The notes beneath the pieces were generated by a model that saw only the letters and a program-made list of their open reading frames with translations, was not told the DNA's origin and did not search any database. A stretch of 64,000 nucleotides of DNA from Thermoplasma volcanium GSS1 (GTDB lineage: Archaea > Thermoplasmatota > Thermoplasmata > Thermoplasmatales > Thermoplasmataceae). Where the stretch lies: contig NC_002689.2 of assembly GCF_000011185.1 (NCBI RefSeq), positions 1,302,001 through 1,366,000 on the forward strand, in the 5' to 3' direction. Below, in pieces: positions 8,927 to 17,114 of this stretch (position 1 is its first letter; every line of letters starts with the position of its first letter). The position numbers and the translations under genes are program-made.

Positions 8927-9382
8927 ATGGCATACGATGATGACGAGAATTCCATGGCCATCAAGGTATGGAGACTCTACGTAGACCTTTGGAAACTTTG
9001 GTATAAAAAGAACGAGAGGAATTTAAATAAGATCGACCTGTCGATCACCGAGTTCACCATAATGAGGCATTTAATTGAAAATGGACCTATGTCAATGGCT
9101 GCTATAGCCTCTCTCATAAACGTTACTCCAGGTTGGATCACCGGCGTAGTAGATAAAATGGAAGAAAAAAATTTAGTCACTAGAAATAGAGATTCTACCG
9201 ACAGGAGAATAATTAAAATAGCAATAACAGACCGGGGAAGGGAAGTATACGAAAATGCAAAGAAAAATCATTATGCATTCATAAGAAAAGCCCTTGCTGA
9301 ACTCAATGAAAACGAGTTACAACAAACCTATGTTTTGCTACAAAAAATGATGGATGATGTCTCTAAACTTGAATCAAATTGA
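8927..9382 (+). CDS. MarR family winged-helix regulator
   Basis: About 151 residues from MAYDDDENS. The middle holds a MarR winged helix: LSITEFTIMRHLIENG, then the recognition region SMAAIASLINVTPGWITGVVD and the wing DSTDRRIIKIAITDRG, with the DxRxxxIxLTxxG-type signature. Flanking helices would form the dimer interface. The start at 8927 is chosen because the upstream extension to a TTG at 8867 has no family character; an in-frame GTG at 8918 is also possible, and a TATA-like ACTATTATAAG lies about 20-30 bases before. It is divergent from the TPP-riboswitch-controlled transporter; a MarR regulator here may respond to an aromatic or drug-like ligand. Target genes are not evident. Confidence 0.88.
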   Translation: MAYDDDENSMAIKVWRLYVDLWKLWYKKNERNLNKIDLSITEFTIMRHLIENGPMSMAAIASLINVTPGWITGVVDKMEEKNLVTRNRDSTDRRIIKIAITDRGREVYENAKKNHYAFIRKALAELNENELQQTYVLLQKMMDDVSKLESN

Positions 9383-9709
9383 ATATAAATAATGCGAAAC
9401 ATAGTATTAACCGCTTCATAGAATATCAGAAGATATACACCTCCTCAAATCTAATCAACACTTGGTTATTCGACTTTTGGATCGCCAGCATTTTTATTTT
9501 TCTGCGTTATATTCTCAGCAAGCGATACATTTACGACGGGTACTTACTATGAATAAACTTACGTTTAAATTTTATGAAACTTTTTTAAAAAGAAAAATGA
9601 TCCTGTTGAGCTAAGGAAATTTACATTTTAAAAACAGTTAAACTTTGTCTGCCTATATTATAGAAAAATTAGGCTCTTAGATCTTTATCTCAAATTTCAT
9701 CAGTTTATA
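9383..9709. other. Intergenic stretch with no recognisable gene
   Basis: About 330 bases between the MarR gene and the tRNA-Met 3' end. Several A+T-rich tracts and a minus-strand GGAGGTG ribosome-site-like word near 9440 are present, but no coding sequence follows it beyond 18 codons. Nothing else could be supported. Confidence 0.5.
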
Positions 9710-9796
9710 TGCCGGGATCGGGGATCGAACCCGAGACCTCCGGATTTCTCAGATTACCTTATGAGTCCGGCGCTCCTCCAGCTAAGCCACCCCGGC
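9710..9796 (-). tRNA. tRNA-Met (CAT), elongator type, with 14-nt intron
   Basis: Folds as a cloverleaf: acceptor GCCGGGG with TCCCGGC, D arm, anticodon stem CCGGA with TCCGG, and T arm TCGGG-TTCGATC-CCCGA, discriminator A at 9710. The loop CTCATAA is interrupted after position 37 by a 14-base intron. The bulge-helix-bulge is clear: CUCA pairs UGAG, flanked by three-base bulges UAA and AAA, with cuts after the second base of each. Mature length is 73 bases with no encoded CCA. Elongator tRNA-Met introns at 37/38 are common in archaea. A CAT anticodon could also belong to tRNA-Ile2, but the GCCGGGG-TGGCTTAG body resembles elongator Met. It starts 8 bases after the rps3ae stop. Confidence 0.93.
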
Positions 9797-9804
9797 ATCT
9801 TTAT

Positions 9805-10452
9805 TTAATTTTGCACGACAGGCTCCTCTCCGGAATTCTGAGATCCGGCATGGATTTCAGAAATACCGGAAAGTGAAACTAACTCAGATTTCCTAACCTC
9901 GATCTTCTTGAGTGGGTATATATCCTTGGTAGCGGATATCATATCATTATAGATGTCATCGCCTATCAAGTATCTAACAAATTCGGAATATGGCAATGAC
10001 AACCCCTTATTTAATATGAAATCCGTCAATACCTTTCTTATCTGGAACTTCTTAGTGTTGGTCACCTTCCCATCTGTTACAACAACAATTTTTACGGTTA
10101 TGATGCTATTATCTGAAGTTTTGACGTCTTCGATTATATCTATTCTCTCTTTCCTTCTTCTTACAAGGCGCCTGATATAATCGTCACCTATGTAATGACC
10201 TATGAAAATAGTTTTACACTTTGTACCCTCACAATTTGTTATCCTAAATAAGGCCTTTTCATTAGATTTTTTGAAATTTCCGGTAAGCTCAGATATCGGA
10301 ACCTCTACTACCCTATTTACCATAGAATTTGAATCCTCACCCAGAGCAACCGAAACTTCTTTTGAACCTAGGTACGGAGGGGCCTCTACAGTATACCAGA
10401 CTTTTTCTTTCCATTTTTCTTTTCCTTTCTTTTGAAACTTTTCACCAGCCAT
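9805..10452 (-). CDS. rps3ae: 30S ribosomal protein S3Ae
   Basis: The archaeal/eukaryal small-subunit protein eS1 (S3Ae), 215 residues. The basic N terminus MAGEKFQKKGKEKWKEKVWY, the segment GHYIGDDYIRRLVRRRKERID and the domain KVVVVTDGKVTNTKKFQIRK-like strand region match the family. GAGGGATTG precedes the ATG as a ribosome site. The gene is followed after 8 bases by tRNA-Met on the same strand with no visible TATA box between, so co-transcription is likely. The C-terminal tail (SGEEPVVQN) is acidic and probably disordered. Confidence 0.95.
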   Translation of the reverse strand: MAGEKFQKKGKEKWKEKVWYTVEAPPYLGSKEVSVALGEDSNSMVNRVVEVPISELTGNFKKSNEKALFRITNCEGTKCKTIFIGHYIGDDYIRRLVRRRKERIDIIEDVKTSDNSIITVKIVVVTDGKVTNTKKFQIRKVLTDFILNKGLSLPYSEFVRYLIGDDIYNDMISATKDIYPLKKIEVRKSELVSLSGISEIHAGSQNSGEEPVVQN

Positions 10453-10500
10453 TCAATCCCTCATCATTCGATTAGCGTGAATATAGGGGTAATTATTGCA

Positions 10501-11103
10501 CTAAATTAAACCTTTCGTATGGGAGCTTTGCCAAATGTCATTTGACATTTGACTTCCTGCCATCTGTCCCACATCTTCACTTAACAAGACCTTAAAGGAT
10601 CTTTTCGAACATGTACAAACACTTCTCGCTACATCCGTGTATGCATTCACATCTCTATTTATAGTAAGACAATAGGAATCACAATTCAGTATTCTGCCTT
10701 ATTCTATTCTGATAGTCGATCTACATACCTATCATTACGTATGGGAACTATGAGGTTCCCATCTATGATCTTAAAGCCAAAGTATGCAGATAGCATTGGC
10801 TTTTCCACATGTAGTATAATTGAGTTTTCCTTTTATCTCGGCCTTTTCCTGCAGGCTTCAACAAGTGCAGCTGATTTATTAATTATATTCTAATAATAAT
10901 ACGAAGGCATATTGTATTTTTTAAGATCATTGTAAACTTCCTTTGATGCAGAATTTCATTACGTAATATTCCTTACCGATCATAATATTCATCATGAAAG
11001 TGACCATATCAGTAAATTCGTACATGATGTCTTTCAACTTATCATATGGCAAGAAATTCTGTGTTATGGCCTTATAGCATACACAGATGTGTATAGTTAC
11101 CAT
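10501..11103 (-). pseudogene. Decayed TnpB (IS200/IS605-type OrfB) gene, internally deleted and frameshifted
   Basis: Several frames on the minus strand join into one degraded TnpB-like protein. From an ATG at 11103 the first frame reads YKAITQNFLPYDKLKDIMYE for 58 codons to a stop at 10927; a shifted frame continues SKEVYNDLKKYNMPSYYYY, IINKSAALVEACRKR, then YFGFKIIDGNLIVPIRNDRY. A final frame carries NRDVNA, the conserved third RuvC-site motif of TnpB C termini, and ends at 10501. The total is about 600 bases against roughly 1.2 kb for an intact gene, so the central RuvC part is deleted. No TnpA gene or target-site repeat was recognised. Identification is by pattern recall, not by search. 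Confidence 0.72.
10532..10551. repeat. Perfect 9-bp palindrome inside the TnpB relic 3' end
   Basis: CAAATGTCA (10532-10540) and TGACATTTG (10543-10551) are exact inverted repeats separated by TT. It lies in the last 50 bases of the degraded tnpB, where IS200/IS605 elements carry end hairpins and the guide-like RNA. A right-end hairpin is possible but unproven. Confidence 0.4.
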
Positions 11104-11265
11104 ATATGAATTTACTTATACTATTTCATTATTTTTCATCATTTTACTTGAGATATCGATCCATTAAAAATCAACAAAAAATTGAAAACATCAGTATGAG
11201 AAAAAATGTTTGTTAAAAATATTTCTCAATAACGTGAATAATATGAATTTTAAAGTTATAGTTTA

Positions 11266-11502
11266 TCACTTAACCTTCTTCATGACTATTTCGTAGTAGC
11301 CGTTCCGGTCGAATACACCAACGAGCTCCTGCCCAGACTTTGATATCCATGCAGGGGCATCCTTCTTTGTGCCTGCATCCGTAGAATAAACGGATATGAT
11401 TTCGCCAACCTTGGCCTGCTTGTAAGCCTTTATAAGCTCCATCAATGGACCTGGGCAGTAGCTGCCCCTTGCATCAATAACCCTATCTGGTTTTACATCC
11501 AT
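11266..11502 (-). CDS. tusA: TusA/SirA-like sulfur carrier protein
   Basis: A 78-residue TusA-family protein. The sulfur-carrying cysteine is in [20 protein letters not shown], matching the C-P-x-P motif, followed by the conserved strand [10 protein letters not shown] and a KDAPAW helix start. TusA proteins hold a persulfide and pass sulfur between partners. The ATG at 11502 is chosen because GAGGTGAT lies six bases before it and overlaps the stop codon of the upstream DsrE-like gene; the in-frame GTG at 11511 is inside that ribosome site. The pairing with a DsrE-like protein supports a sulfur-relay role; partners such as a rhodanese or heterodisulfide-reductase-like complex are not in the window. 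Confidence 0.9.
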   Translation of the reverse strand: MDVKPDRVIDARGSYCPGPLMELIKAYKQAKVGEIISVYSTDAGTKKDAPAWISKSGQELVGVFDRNGYYEIVMKKVK

Positions 11503-11512
11503 TGCTATCACC

Positions 11513-11926
11513 TCATATAAACAGCGTAGTGTAAGAAGATTCCGTCATTGATACGAACTCACCTACACCTATTATGTCCTCGACCATATCATCCAGATCG
11601 TCTTTGGATATGCCCATTACATCGGCCATAAGCGCACATCCGTAGACATGAACGTTTCCGACCTCCTTTGCATTCCTTATCATCTCTATGCCGCTCTGTA
11701 TCTTCTTTTCATTCATCTTCGACAGGACGAGATCGCTTATCTCAGAGCCATCGTAGCTGAGCTTGTTCACAGTATTGTCGTTCTTCCTAAACTTCATGAG
11801 CGCCCAGAATGTGACGAATATGTTGACATCGATGCCGTTTGCGACTGCTCCAGACGTTATAACACCTGCAGCTGCTATCTTGTCTATCGTGCCCGATGCG
11901 AGCACAATGGAGAGTGTCTTTGACAT
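11513..11926 (-). CDS. DsrE/DsrE2-like peroxiredoxin-fold sulfur-relay protein
   Basis: A 137-residue DsrE-family protein. The N terminus [16 protein letters not shown] followed by [20 protein letters not shown] is the DsrE2-like pattern, and [16 protein letters not shown] carries the likely active cysteine near residue 97. It is translated just before TusA, with overlapping translation signals, so the two probably work as a persulfide relay. DsrE2 proteins are often membrane anchored, but no obvious transmembrane helix beyond the hydrophobic first strand is seen. Regulation may involve a TAGACA-TT-TGTCTA palindrome 67-80 bases upstream (11993-12006). Confidence 0.86.
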   Translation of the reverse strand: MSKTLSIVLASGTIDKIAAAGVITSGAVANGIDVNIFVTFWALMKFRKNDNTVNKLSYDGSEISDLVLSKMNEKKIQSGIEMIRNAKEVGNVHVYGCALMADVMGISKDDLDDMVEDIIGVGEFVSMTESSYTTLFI

Positions 11927-11992
11927 AACTATCGAAAAGATATACTAAAAAGATTAATAAAACTTTTCATTAATGCAAAAAAAGATTGAGAA

Positions 11993-12006
11993 TAGACATT
12001 TGTCTA
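11993..12006. promoter_or_regulatory. Palindrome TAGACA-TT-TGTCTA in divergent promoter region
   Basis: A perfect 14-base palindrome midway between the DsrE-like gene (start 11926, minus) and the DUF981 gene (start 12147, plus). A half-site-like ATAGTCTA occurs about 30 bases further on. Position suggests an operator for one or both genes. Inference only. Confidence 0.35.
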
Positions 12007-12146
12007 CAAATAATAAATTTATTAAGTCGAGGATAGTCTAATAAAAGTTAATACTAGTAGAATTAGTAAAAAAACCGAAATTGAAATATGTATAATTGAA
12101 TAAAAAATATTTATATCAATATTCGTAATATCATGACGGTGATAAA

Positions 12147-12728
12147 ATGAGTGAGTTTATCGATCCGCTTGCTGTAATGCTTCTTGGGCTTGGAATGGGC
12201 ACAGCTCTAGGCGCTGCCTATTTCCTCGCGCATGGCTTAAACAAAAGGGATGCTGTTAAGAGCCTTGTCGTACCAGCTTTCGGTGTTGGATTTTTCGATT
12301 TTGTAAGTGGATTTATAATGTCATTCACATGGCCTTTACCATCTAGTTACAACATGCTATTCGGGGATCCTCTACTGATGTTCGGTCTGATACTGATGAT
12401 GTCATCATATATGGAGTACCGCGGTTTTGACCTTAGGTTTAATTCAATACTGCTACTTTTCCTAGGTATTTACGTGCTGGTCGCCTCAGCTGGAATTGTG
12501 CACTACAAATTAGAAACCGGAGACGATCTTCTCTCTTCAATGGGACTGTATATATTGGATGGTATAGCTGCGGTTCTAGCCCCGATTATGTATATAAAAC
12601 CAGAAAATGGTAAATATCTCTACTTGTTAGAGTTCATCATCCTTCTCCTTGGTACTTTTGTTGCCCTTTTCATTGGATATGAGGCAATATGGGGCCATCT
12701 CCTAGACTTCATTAAATACTTCCCATAA
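12147..12728 (+). CDS. DUF981 family membrane protein
   Basis: A 193-residue protein with about six or seven hydrophobic helices. The phrase SSYNMLFGDPLLMFGLILM resembles the DUF981 signature, and the last helices are followed by a short GHLLDFIKYFP tail. DUF981 is an archaeal integral membrane family of unknown function. GGTGAT at 12139-12144 lies three bases before the ATG as a ribosome site, and a TATA-like TATTTATAT is about 40 bases upstream. It is divergent from the TusA/DsrE pair and convergent with a winged-helix regulator. A role in sulfur compound transport is conceivable from position only. Confidence 0.78.
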   Translation: MSEFIDPLAVMLLGLGMGTALGAAYFLAHGLNKRDAVKSLVVPAFGVGFFDFVSGFIMSFTWPLPSSYNMLFGDPLLMFGLILMMSSYMEYRGFDLRFNSILLLFLGIYVLVASAGIVHYKLETGDDLLSSMGLYILDGIAAVLAPIMYIKPENGKYLYLLEFIILLLGTFVALFIGYEAIWGHLLDFIKYFP

Positions 12729-12740
12729 TGGAAGTCATTT

Positions 12741-13058
12741 TTATGAATTTTTTTCAACTTTATTTTTAAATTCATCATAGATAGGAAGTTTATCTAGGAA
12801 ACTTTGTGATATAAAAAATGTTCGTCCATATTTATCGCCCATCCCATAAACTATGTTGTTTTGCTCAAGAATATGCAGATGATGCTCAACTGTTCTATAA
12901 TTAACACCAAGTACCCGTGAGATCTGATGCTGATTAGATGGATTGTTTCTTATCAGATCAATTATCTTTCTTCGCATATCGCCTCCTCTAGTAGCATAAA
13001 AAAGCCACCAGATTAAACGTTTATACTCCCCTGAATAGTCCGAATCAACCAATGGCAT
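12741..13058 (-). CDS. ArsR-like winged-helix transcription regulator
   Basis: About 105 residues from MPLVDSDYSG. The core is a winged helix: YATRGGDMRRKIIDLIRNN, helix-turn-helix NQHQISRVLGVNYRTVEHHL and wing NNIVYGMGDKYGRTFFIS. The opening LIWWLFYATRGG followed by RRKII is typical of a widespread archaeal ArsR-like family of about 100 residues. The frame extends to a GTG at 13115, but the added part KELYQRISKIYNCF has no family counterpart, so the shorter start is preferred with moderate confidence. Target and ligand are unknown. Confidence 0.83.
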   Translation of the reverse strand: MPLVDSDYSGEYKRLIWWLFYATRGGDMRRKIIDLIRNNPSNQHQISRVLGVNYRTVEHHLHILEQNNIVYGMGDKYGRTFFISQSFLDKLPIYDEFKNKVEKNS

Positions 13059-13210
13059 AATATATAAAAAACAGTTATAGATTTTACTAATTCTCTGGTA
13101 TAGTTCTTTGCACACGCTTTAGCCCATACGAATATTATAAATCACAATATGCTTTCATATAGCTAAAACGTATATATCAGCGGCTAATAGAAGATTGAAC
13201 CGGTGGTTTA

Positions 13211-14233
13211 ATGAAAGTTATAATAGACGGAGAAGTCAGGACATTAAAGGCAGCATGGTACGAAGATGGTGAAGTCAAGCTCATAGACCAGAGGGAACTC
13301 CCAGACAAGATCAAAATATTTTCTGCAAAAAATTCTGATGACATAGCATATGCAATAAAGAACATGGTAGTCAGAGGTGCACCAGCTATTGGCGTAACAG
13401 CAGCTTACGGACTCGCCATGGCAAGCAAAAATGGAGAAGATATGAACAAAGCAAAGGAAAAGATAAGGGCGACAAGGCCAACCGCCTATGACCTATTCAA
13501 AGCGATAAGATACATGGAAGTCAATGGCTACGATATGAATGCGGCAAGAAGATACGCAATGGAAATAGAAGGCCGCAGCAAAAAGATTGGTGAATTGGGT
13601 AACGAACTTATAAGAAATGGGGCAAAGATTCTAACTCACTGCAATGCAGGTGCGCTAGCCGTCCTCGACTGGGGCACGGCACTTTCTCCAATGAGGATTG
13701 CTCATAATGAGGGAAAGAACATATTTGTATTCGTAGACGAAACTAGGCCCAGGCTTCAAGGAGCCAAGTTAACTGCTTGGGAGCTTGCTCAAGAGGGAAT
13801 AGACCATGCTATAATTGCAGATAATGCAGCTGGTTTTTACATGCGCAGAAAAGAAATAGACCTTGTTATAGTGGGAGCGGACAGAATAGCTAGTAATGGT
13901 GATTTCGCAAATAAAATAGGCACCTATGAAAAGGCTGTATTAGCAAAGGTAAACGGGATACCTTTCTACGTAGCAGCACCTGGGAGCACATTCGACTTTT
14001 CTATACGAAGTGGGGATGAGATCCCGATTGAAGAGAGGGATGAGAATGAAGTACTTGAGATCAACGGCATCAGGATCGGTCCTAACGAAAGCCATAGTAA
14101 GAACCCGGCTTTTGACGTTACTCCAAATGAATATGTAACGGGATTCATAACTGAATATGGGATATTTAAGCCTAATGAACTTAATAAATTGAAAGATTTG
14201 ATGGACAAAGATCTATTCATGAATATAAAGTGA
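13211..14233 (+). CDS. mtnA: S-methyl-5-thioribose-1-phosphate isomerase (eIF2B-alpha-like)
   Basis: Isomerises methylthioribose-1-phosphate to the ribulose form in methionine salvage. The substrate loop VVRGAPAIGVTAAYG, catalytic cysteine in ILTHCNAGALA (about residue 140-145), catalytic aspartate in IVGADRIASNGDFANKIGTY and the closing APGSTFD are all present; 340 residues is usual. These motifs separate it from ribose-1,5-bisphosphate isomerase and from aIF2B subunits. GGTGGT before the ATG may act as a ribosome site, with TATATATC upstream. Its end overlaps the convergent trpS gene by 21 bases. Confidence 0.9.
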   Translation: MKVIIDGEVRTLKAAWYEDGEVKLIDQRELPDKIKIFSAKNSDDIAYAIKNMVVRGAPAIGVTAAYGLAMASKNGEDMNKAKEKIRATRPTAYDLFKAIRYMEVNGYDMNAARRYAMEIEGRSKKIGELGNELIRNGAKILTHCNAGALAVLDWGTALSPMRIAHNEGKNIFVFVDETRPRLQGAKLTAWELAQEGIDHAIIADNAAGFYMRRKEIDLVIVGADRIASNGDFANKIGTYEKAVLAKVNGIPFYVAAPGSTFDFSIRSGDEIPIEERDENEVLEINGIRIGPNESHSKNPAFDVTPNEYVTGFITEYGIFKPNELNKLKDLMDKDLFMNIK

Positions 14234-15493
14234 TAATTTTTCTCTTGCAATTTCCCTTTTTTCCTTTATATCTTTTAAAAATATGGACATTTTATCGGCT
14301 ATTTCCCTCTTGCAGTATCCGCACATCCTCTTTCCCGATTTGCACTCTTCAAATACTTCGTTTACGTATTTGTCATCGTCTATTTCATAGTTGTATAGAT
14401 CGAAGACTGGGCATTTTTCAGGTTCACCTCCCAGTTTTCTCTGTTCTTCTTCAGTATCCCTGCCTCCAGTTAGCGCACGCATTATTTTCCTTTTAGCTTC
14501 CTCCACATCATCATTCATCGAAATAAGAGAATCTGGAACCGATGAAGACATCTTTCCTCCTTTTAAACCCTTCATAAGTTTCTGGTAGGTTGCAGATGGA
14601 GGAATGAATGAAAATACATTAAACTCTGATCCGATCTTAGCAAGATCGATGTCTGTTCTAACAATATCTTCTTCCTTGCCATCCTTGGCCTTTACCACTC
14701 TGTATTCATAGTCTTTTGTCACTTCAGAAAATCTCTTTGAAAGGTATTCATAAGCCTGATCTACAGGCATCGTCGAATCTCCCTTCCCTTTTATTGAAAC
14801 TGTAATCCCACCATCATAGAAGACATTGAAAATCCTCATTCTTTTAGCTAGATCCCTCATGAGCCTTATATGTGGATCCTGATCAAAACCTACAGGAACT
14901 ACAGTGGGTGCTGGCCCGCCATAATTGTTCAGCTGTGTATGGAGAACGTCAGCTGCCTGGATGAGAGGCGCATTGATGTGTAAGATATCATTTGAATCAG
15001 TAAAACCGTACAGAGCTTTGAGCTCATTCATATTAGTCCAATTTCCAAGGATATAGGATAGAAACTGAACATCTTTGTTTTTAGATTGAAAATAGATCTC
15101 ACAAGGTTGAAGGCCCATAGCGATGTAGTTAAGTATGTATTTCTCAATAGCTATTTCCCTTGCTTTATCGAGCGGTATACCCCTAGTAGAGTACGATTCA
15201 AGATCAGCTACCGCTATAGATACGCTTCCTCCAAGCTTCTGAAAGTAAATAACTTGATCGATAGCACTCTTATTTCCCAGATGCATTTCTCCTGACGGCA
15301 TTAACCCGGTCATTACGTTGAACTTGATCTTATTATCAATTGCATACTTAATGTATTCAAAGCCACGCTGACCGAGAATCACCTTCCGTCGAAACAAGAA
15401 ATGATCAATATTATCGGATTGATCTGAAATTCCAAATTCCTTCTTCAACCTCTCATAATCAAAGAAGTCGCTCGAAGACCACGGATTTATCAT
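14213..15493 (-). CDS. trpS: Tryptophanyl-tRNA synthetase
   Basis: Class I synthetase for tRNA-Trp, 426 residues, as usual for archaeal/eukaryal-type TrpRS. It shows the HIGH-like MPSGEMHLGNK, the tryptophan-binding region PVGFDQDPHIRLMRDLA and the KMSKS-like GKMSSSVPDS. A cysteine cluster near the C terminus (CKSGKRMCGYCKRE) is typical of the archaeal form. The gene is convergent with mtnA, with a 21-base overlap, and lies 44 bases downstream of the 5S rRNA gene on the same strand. Confidence 0.95.
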   Translation of the reverse strand: MINPWSSSDFFDYERLKKEFGISDQSDNIDHFLFRRKVILGQRGFEYIKYAIDNKIKFNVMTGLMPSGEMHLGNKSAIDQVIYFQKLGGSVSIAVADLESYSTRGIPLDKAREIAIEKYILNYIAMGLQPCEIYFQSKNKDVQFLSYILGNWTNMNELKALYGFTDSNDILHINAPLIQAADVLHTQLNNYGGPAPTVVPVGFDQDPHIRLMRDLAKRMRIFNVFYDGGITVSIKGKGDSTMPVDQAYEYLSKRFSEVTKDYEYRVVKAKDGKEEDIVRTDIDLAKIGSEFNVFSFIPPSATYQKLMKGLKGGKMSSSVPDSLISMNDDVEEAKRKIMRALTGGRDTEEEQRKLGGEPEKCPVFDLYNYEIDDDKYVNEVFEECKSGKRMCGYCKREIADKMSIFLKDIKEKREIAREKLSLYIHE

Positions 15494-15537
15494 TACACCC
15501 TTATCTATAACCTATTAAAAAATTTTATAATCAAATG

Positions 15538-15656
15538 GCAACAGCATACTACGCTTCCCGTACCCTCGCGGAATACAGTACAACGTAATACGCAACAGGC
15601 TTAACCGTCGAGTTCGGAATGGGATCTGGTGTTTCCCTATTGCTATGACCGTTGCC
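15538..15656 (-). rRNA. rrf: 5S ribosomal RNA (unlinked)
   Basis: The 119-base minus-strand sequence begins GGCAACGGTCATAGC and ends GCTGTTGCC, so the ends pair. It contains the conserved loop words CCCATTCCGAACTC, GACGGTTAAGCC and GCGAGGGTACGGG found in archaeal 5S RNA, and closely matches T. acidophilum 5S as recalled. Neither 16S nor 23S is adjacent, which fits the known unlinked rRNA genes of Thermoplasma. Confidence 0.96.
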
Positions 15657-15677
15657 AAACACTAAATAGATAGGCTG

Positions 15678-15685
15678 TATATAAA
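15678..15685 (-). promoter_or_regulatory. TATA box of 5S rRNA gene
   Basis: TTTATATA on the minus strand is centred about 26 bases upstream of the first base of the 5S RNA at 15656, the standard archaeal spacing. Confidence 0.75.
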
Positions 15686-15773
15686 TTTTACATATTGCGG
15701 AATATGCGTGGCTTCGTTGTTTGAATCAAATGAAATGCTATCCATTTAAATACGATGGGATAATATTAACTTG

Positions 15774-17114
15774 ATGAGGTACGTAATAGCCTCCAGTAGG
15801 TGTCCCTTTTCGCATGATGTTGTAATGGGTAGAGAACTTGTCAAAGAGAATGTTGGCGGCGTAGCTACCGCCCTTAAAAGGGCAATATCTAAACATGGTG
15901 GGACGTGGATATGCTGGGGAGACGGAAAGGCAGATAACCGATACGTTAACGAGGATGTTGGGACTTATAAAATAAAAAGGATAATACTGACCCCACAAGA
16001 GAAGAGAGGATATTATGACATGTATTCAAACAGAACTCTGTGGCCGCTCTTCCATTATTTTAGGGAGAGAGTACAGTATACAGATAATGGATACGAGACA
16101 TACAGAAAGGTAAATGAAAAATTTGCAGAGGAGATACTTAATAATACGTCACAGGAAGATATAGTTTGGGTACACGATTATCAGCTTTCTCTCGTACCTG
16201 GAATACTACGGCAAAAAGGCCTTAAAAACAGGATCATTTTCACTTGGCACATCCCGTGGGTATCTAGAGAGATGTTTGAAACTCTTACTGAAAGCGATGA
16301 AATAAAGGAAAGCGTTGGTTCAGCGGATTTTATAACATTTCACACTGACCTATACAGAAAGAACTTTGAAAGCCTCTTTGAAAATAGAAAACATGGTAAG
16401 TCTATAGCTGTGCCTCTTGGTATAGACTACCGATACTTCGAAAAGGCTAAGTCAAGTCAAATTAAAAGTTACGCTCTTAAAGACAAAATAATGCTATTCT
16501 CTATTGATAGATTAGATTACACCAAAGGGCTTACAAATAGAGTTCTCTCTATAGAGAGACTTATTCGAAATCATCCTGAAACATCAGGGAAATTTGTTTA
16601 CGTCATGATAGTTACACCAAGCAGAACTTCTGTATCGGATTACGTATCAATGAAGAGAGAACTTGAAATGAATATAGGTAGAGTTAATGGAGAATTTGGA
16701 ACCATTTCCTGGATGCCAATACTATATATGTACAGAAAAATTTCAGATCATTCGCTAGTCTCATACTATAAGTCCGCCGATATCGCTCTTATTACCCCGC
16801 TTATAGATGGCTTAAACTTGGTCAGCAAGGAATTTATTGCATCTACTGAGAAAGGCATACTTGTATTATCTAAATTCGCAGGAGCTTCAAATTGCCTCAG
16901 AGGTGCGCTTATAGTTAACCCAAATAGCCCGGATGAGGTTGCTGATGCTATATACAAGGCGATGAACATGGAAAGAAAGGAAGCTGATGAGAGGCTTTTA
17001 AAAATGAAGGCCATTGTCAAGGCAAGAGACACGGATTGGTGGATAAAAAGAATATATAGGTTAGCCATCGCTAAAGAACATGATAGACGGGTTACTAATA
17101 ACAGAATTGAATAA
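15774..17114 (+). CDS. otsA: Trehalose-6-phosphate synthase (GT20)
   Basis: Transfers glucose from a nucleotide sugar to glucose-6-phosphate. Conserved GT20 features appear in order: SSRCPFS with glycine-containing GGVATALKRA, WPLFHYF, the strand DIVWVHDYQLSLVPGILR, ITFHTDLYRKNF, the phosphate-site SIDRLDYTKGLTNR, and the C-terminal TPLIDGLNLVSKEFIAS. 447 residues is near bacterial OtsA. The ATG at 15774 is chosen over the TTG at 15771. The gene is followed by trehalose-6-phosphatase in the +1 shifted frame with a 35-base overlap, so translation is coupled. Trehalose is a compatible solute and thermoprotectant. Confidence 0.95.
   Translation: MRYVIASSRCPFSHDVVMGRELVKENVGGVATALKRAISKHGGTWICWGDGKADNRYVNEDVGTYKIKRIILTPQEKRGYYDMYSNRTLWPLFHYFRERVQYTDNGYETYRKVNEKFAEEILNNTSQEDIVWVHDYQLSLVPGILRQKGLKNRIIFTWHIPWVSREMFETLTESDEIKESVGSADFITFHTDLYRKNFESLFENRKHGKSIAVPLGIDYRYFEKAKSSQIKSYALKDKIMLFSIDRLDYTKGLTNRVLSIERLIRNHPETSGKFVYVMIVTPSRTSVSDYVSMKRELEMNIGRVNGEFGTISWMPILYMYRKISDHSLVSYYKSADIALITPLIDGLNLVSKEFIASTEKGILVLSKFAGASNCLRGALIVNPNSPDEVADAIYKAMNMERKEADERLLKMKAIVKARDTDWWIKRIYRLAIAKEHDRRVTNNRIE

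Noticed and set aside
9430-9470. Strong minus-strand ribosome-site word GGAGGTG
   Set aside because: No start codon at proper spacing; the only following ATG frame has 18 codons.
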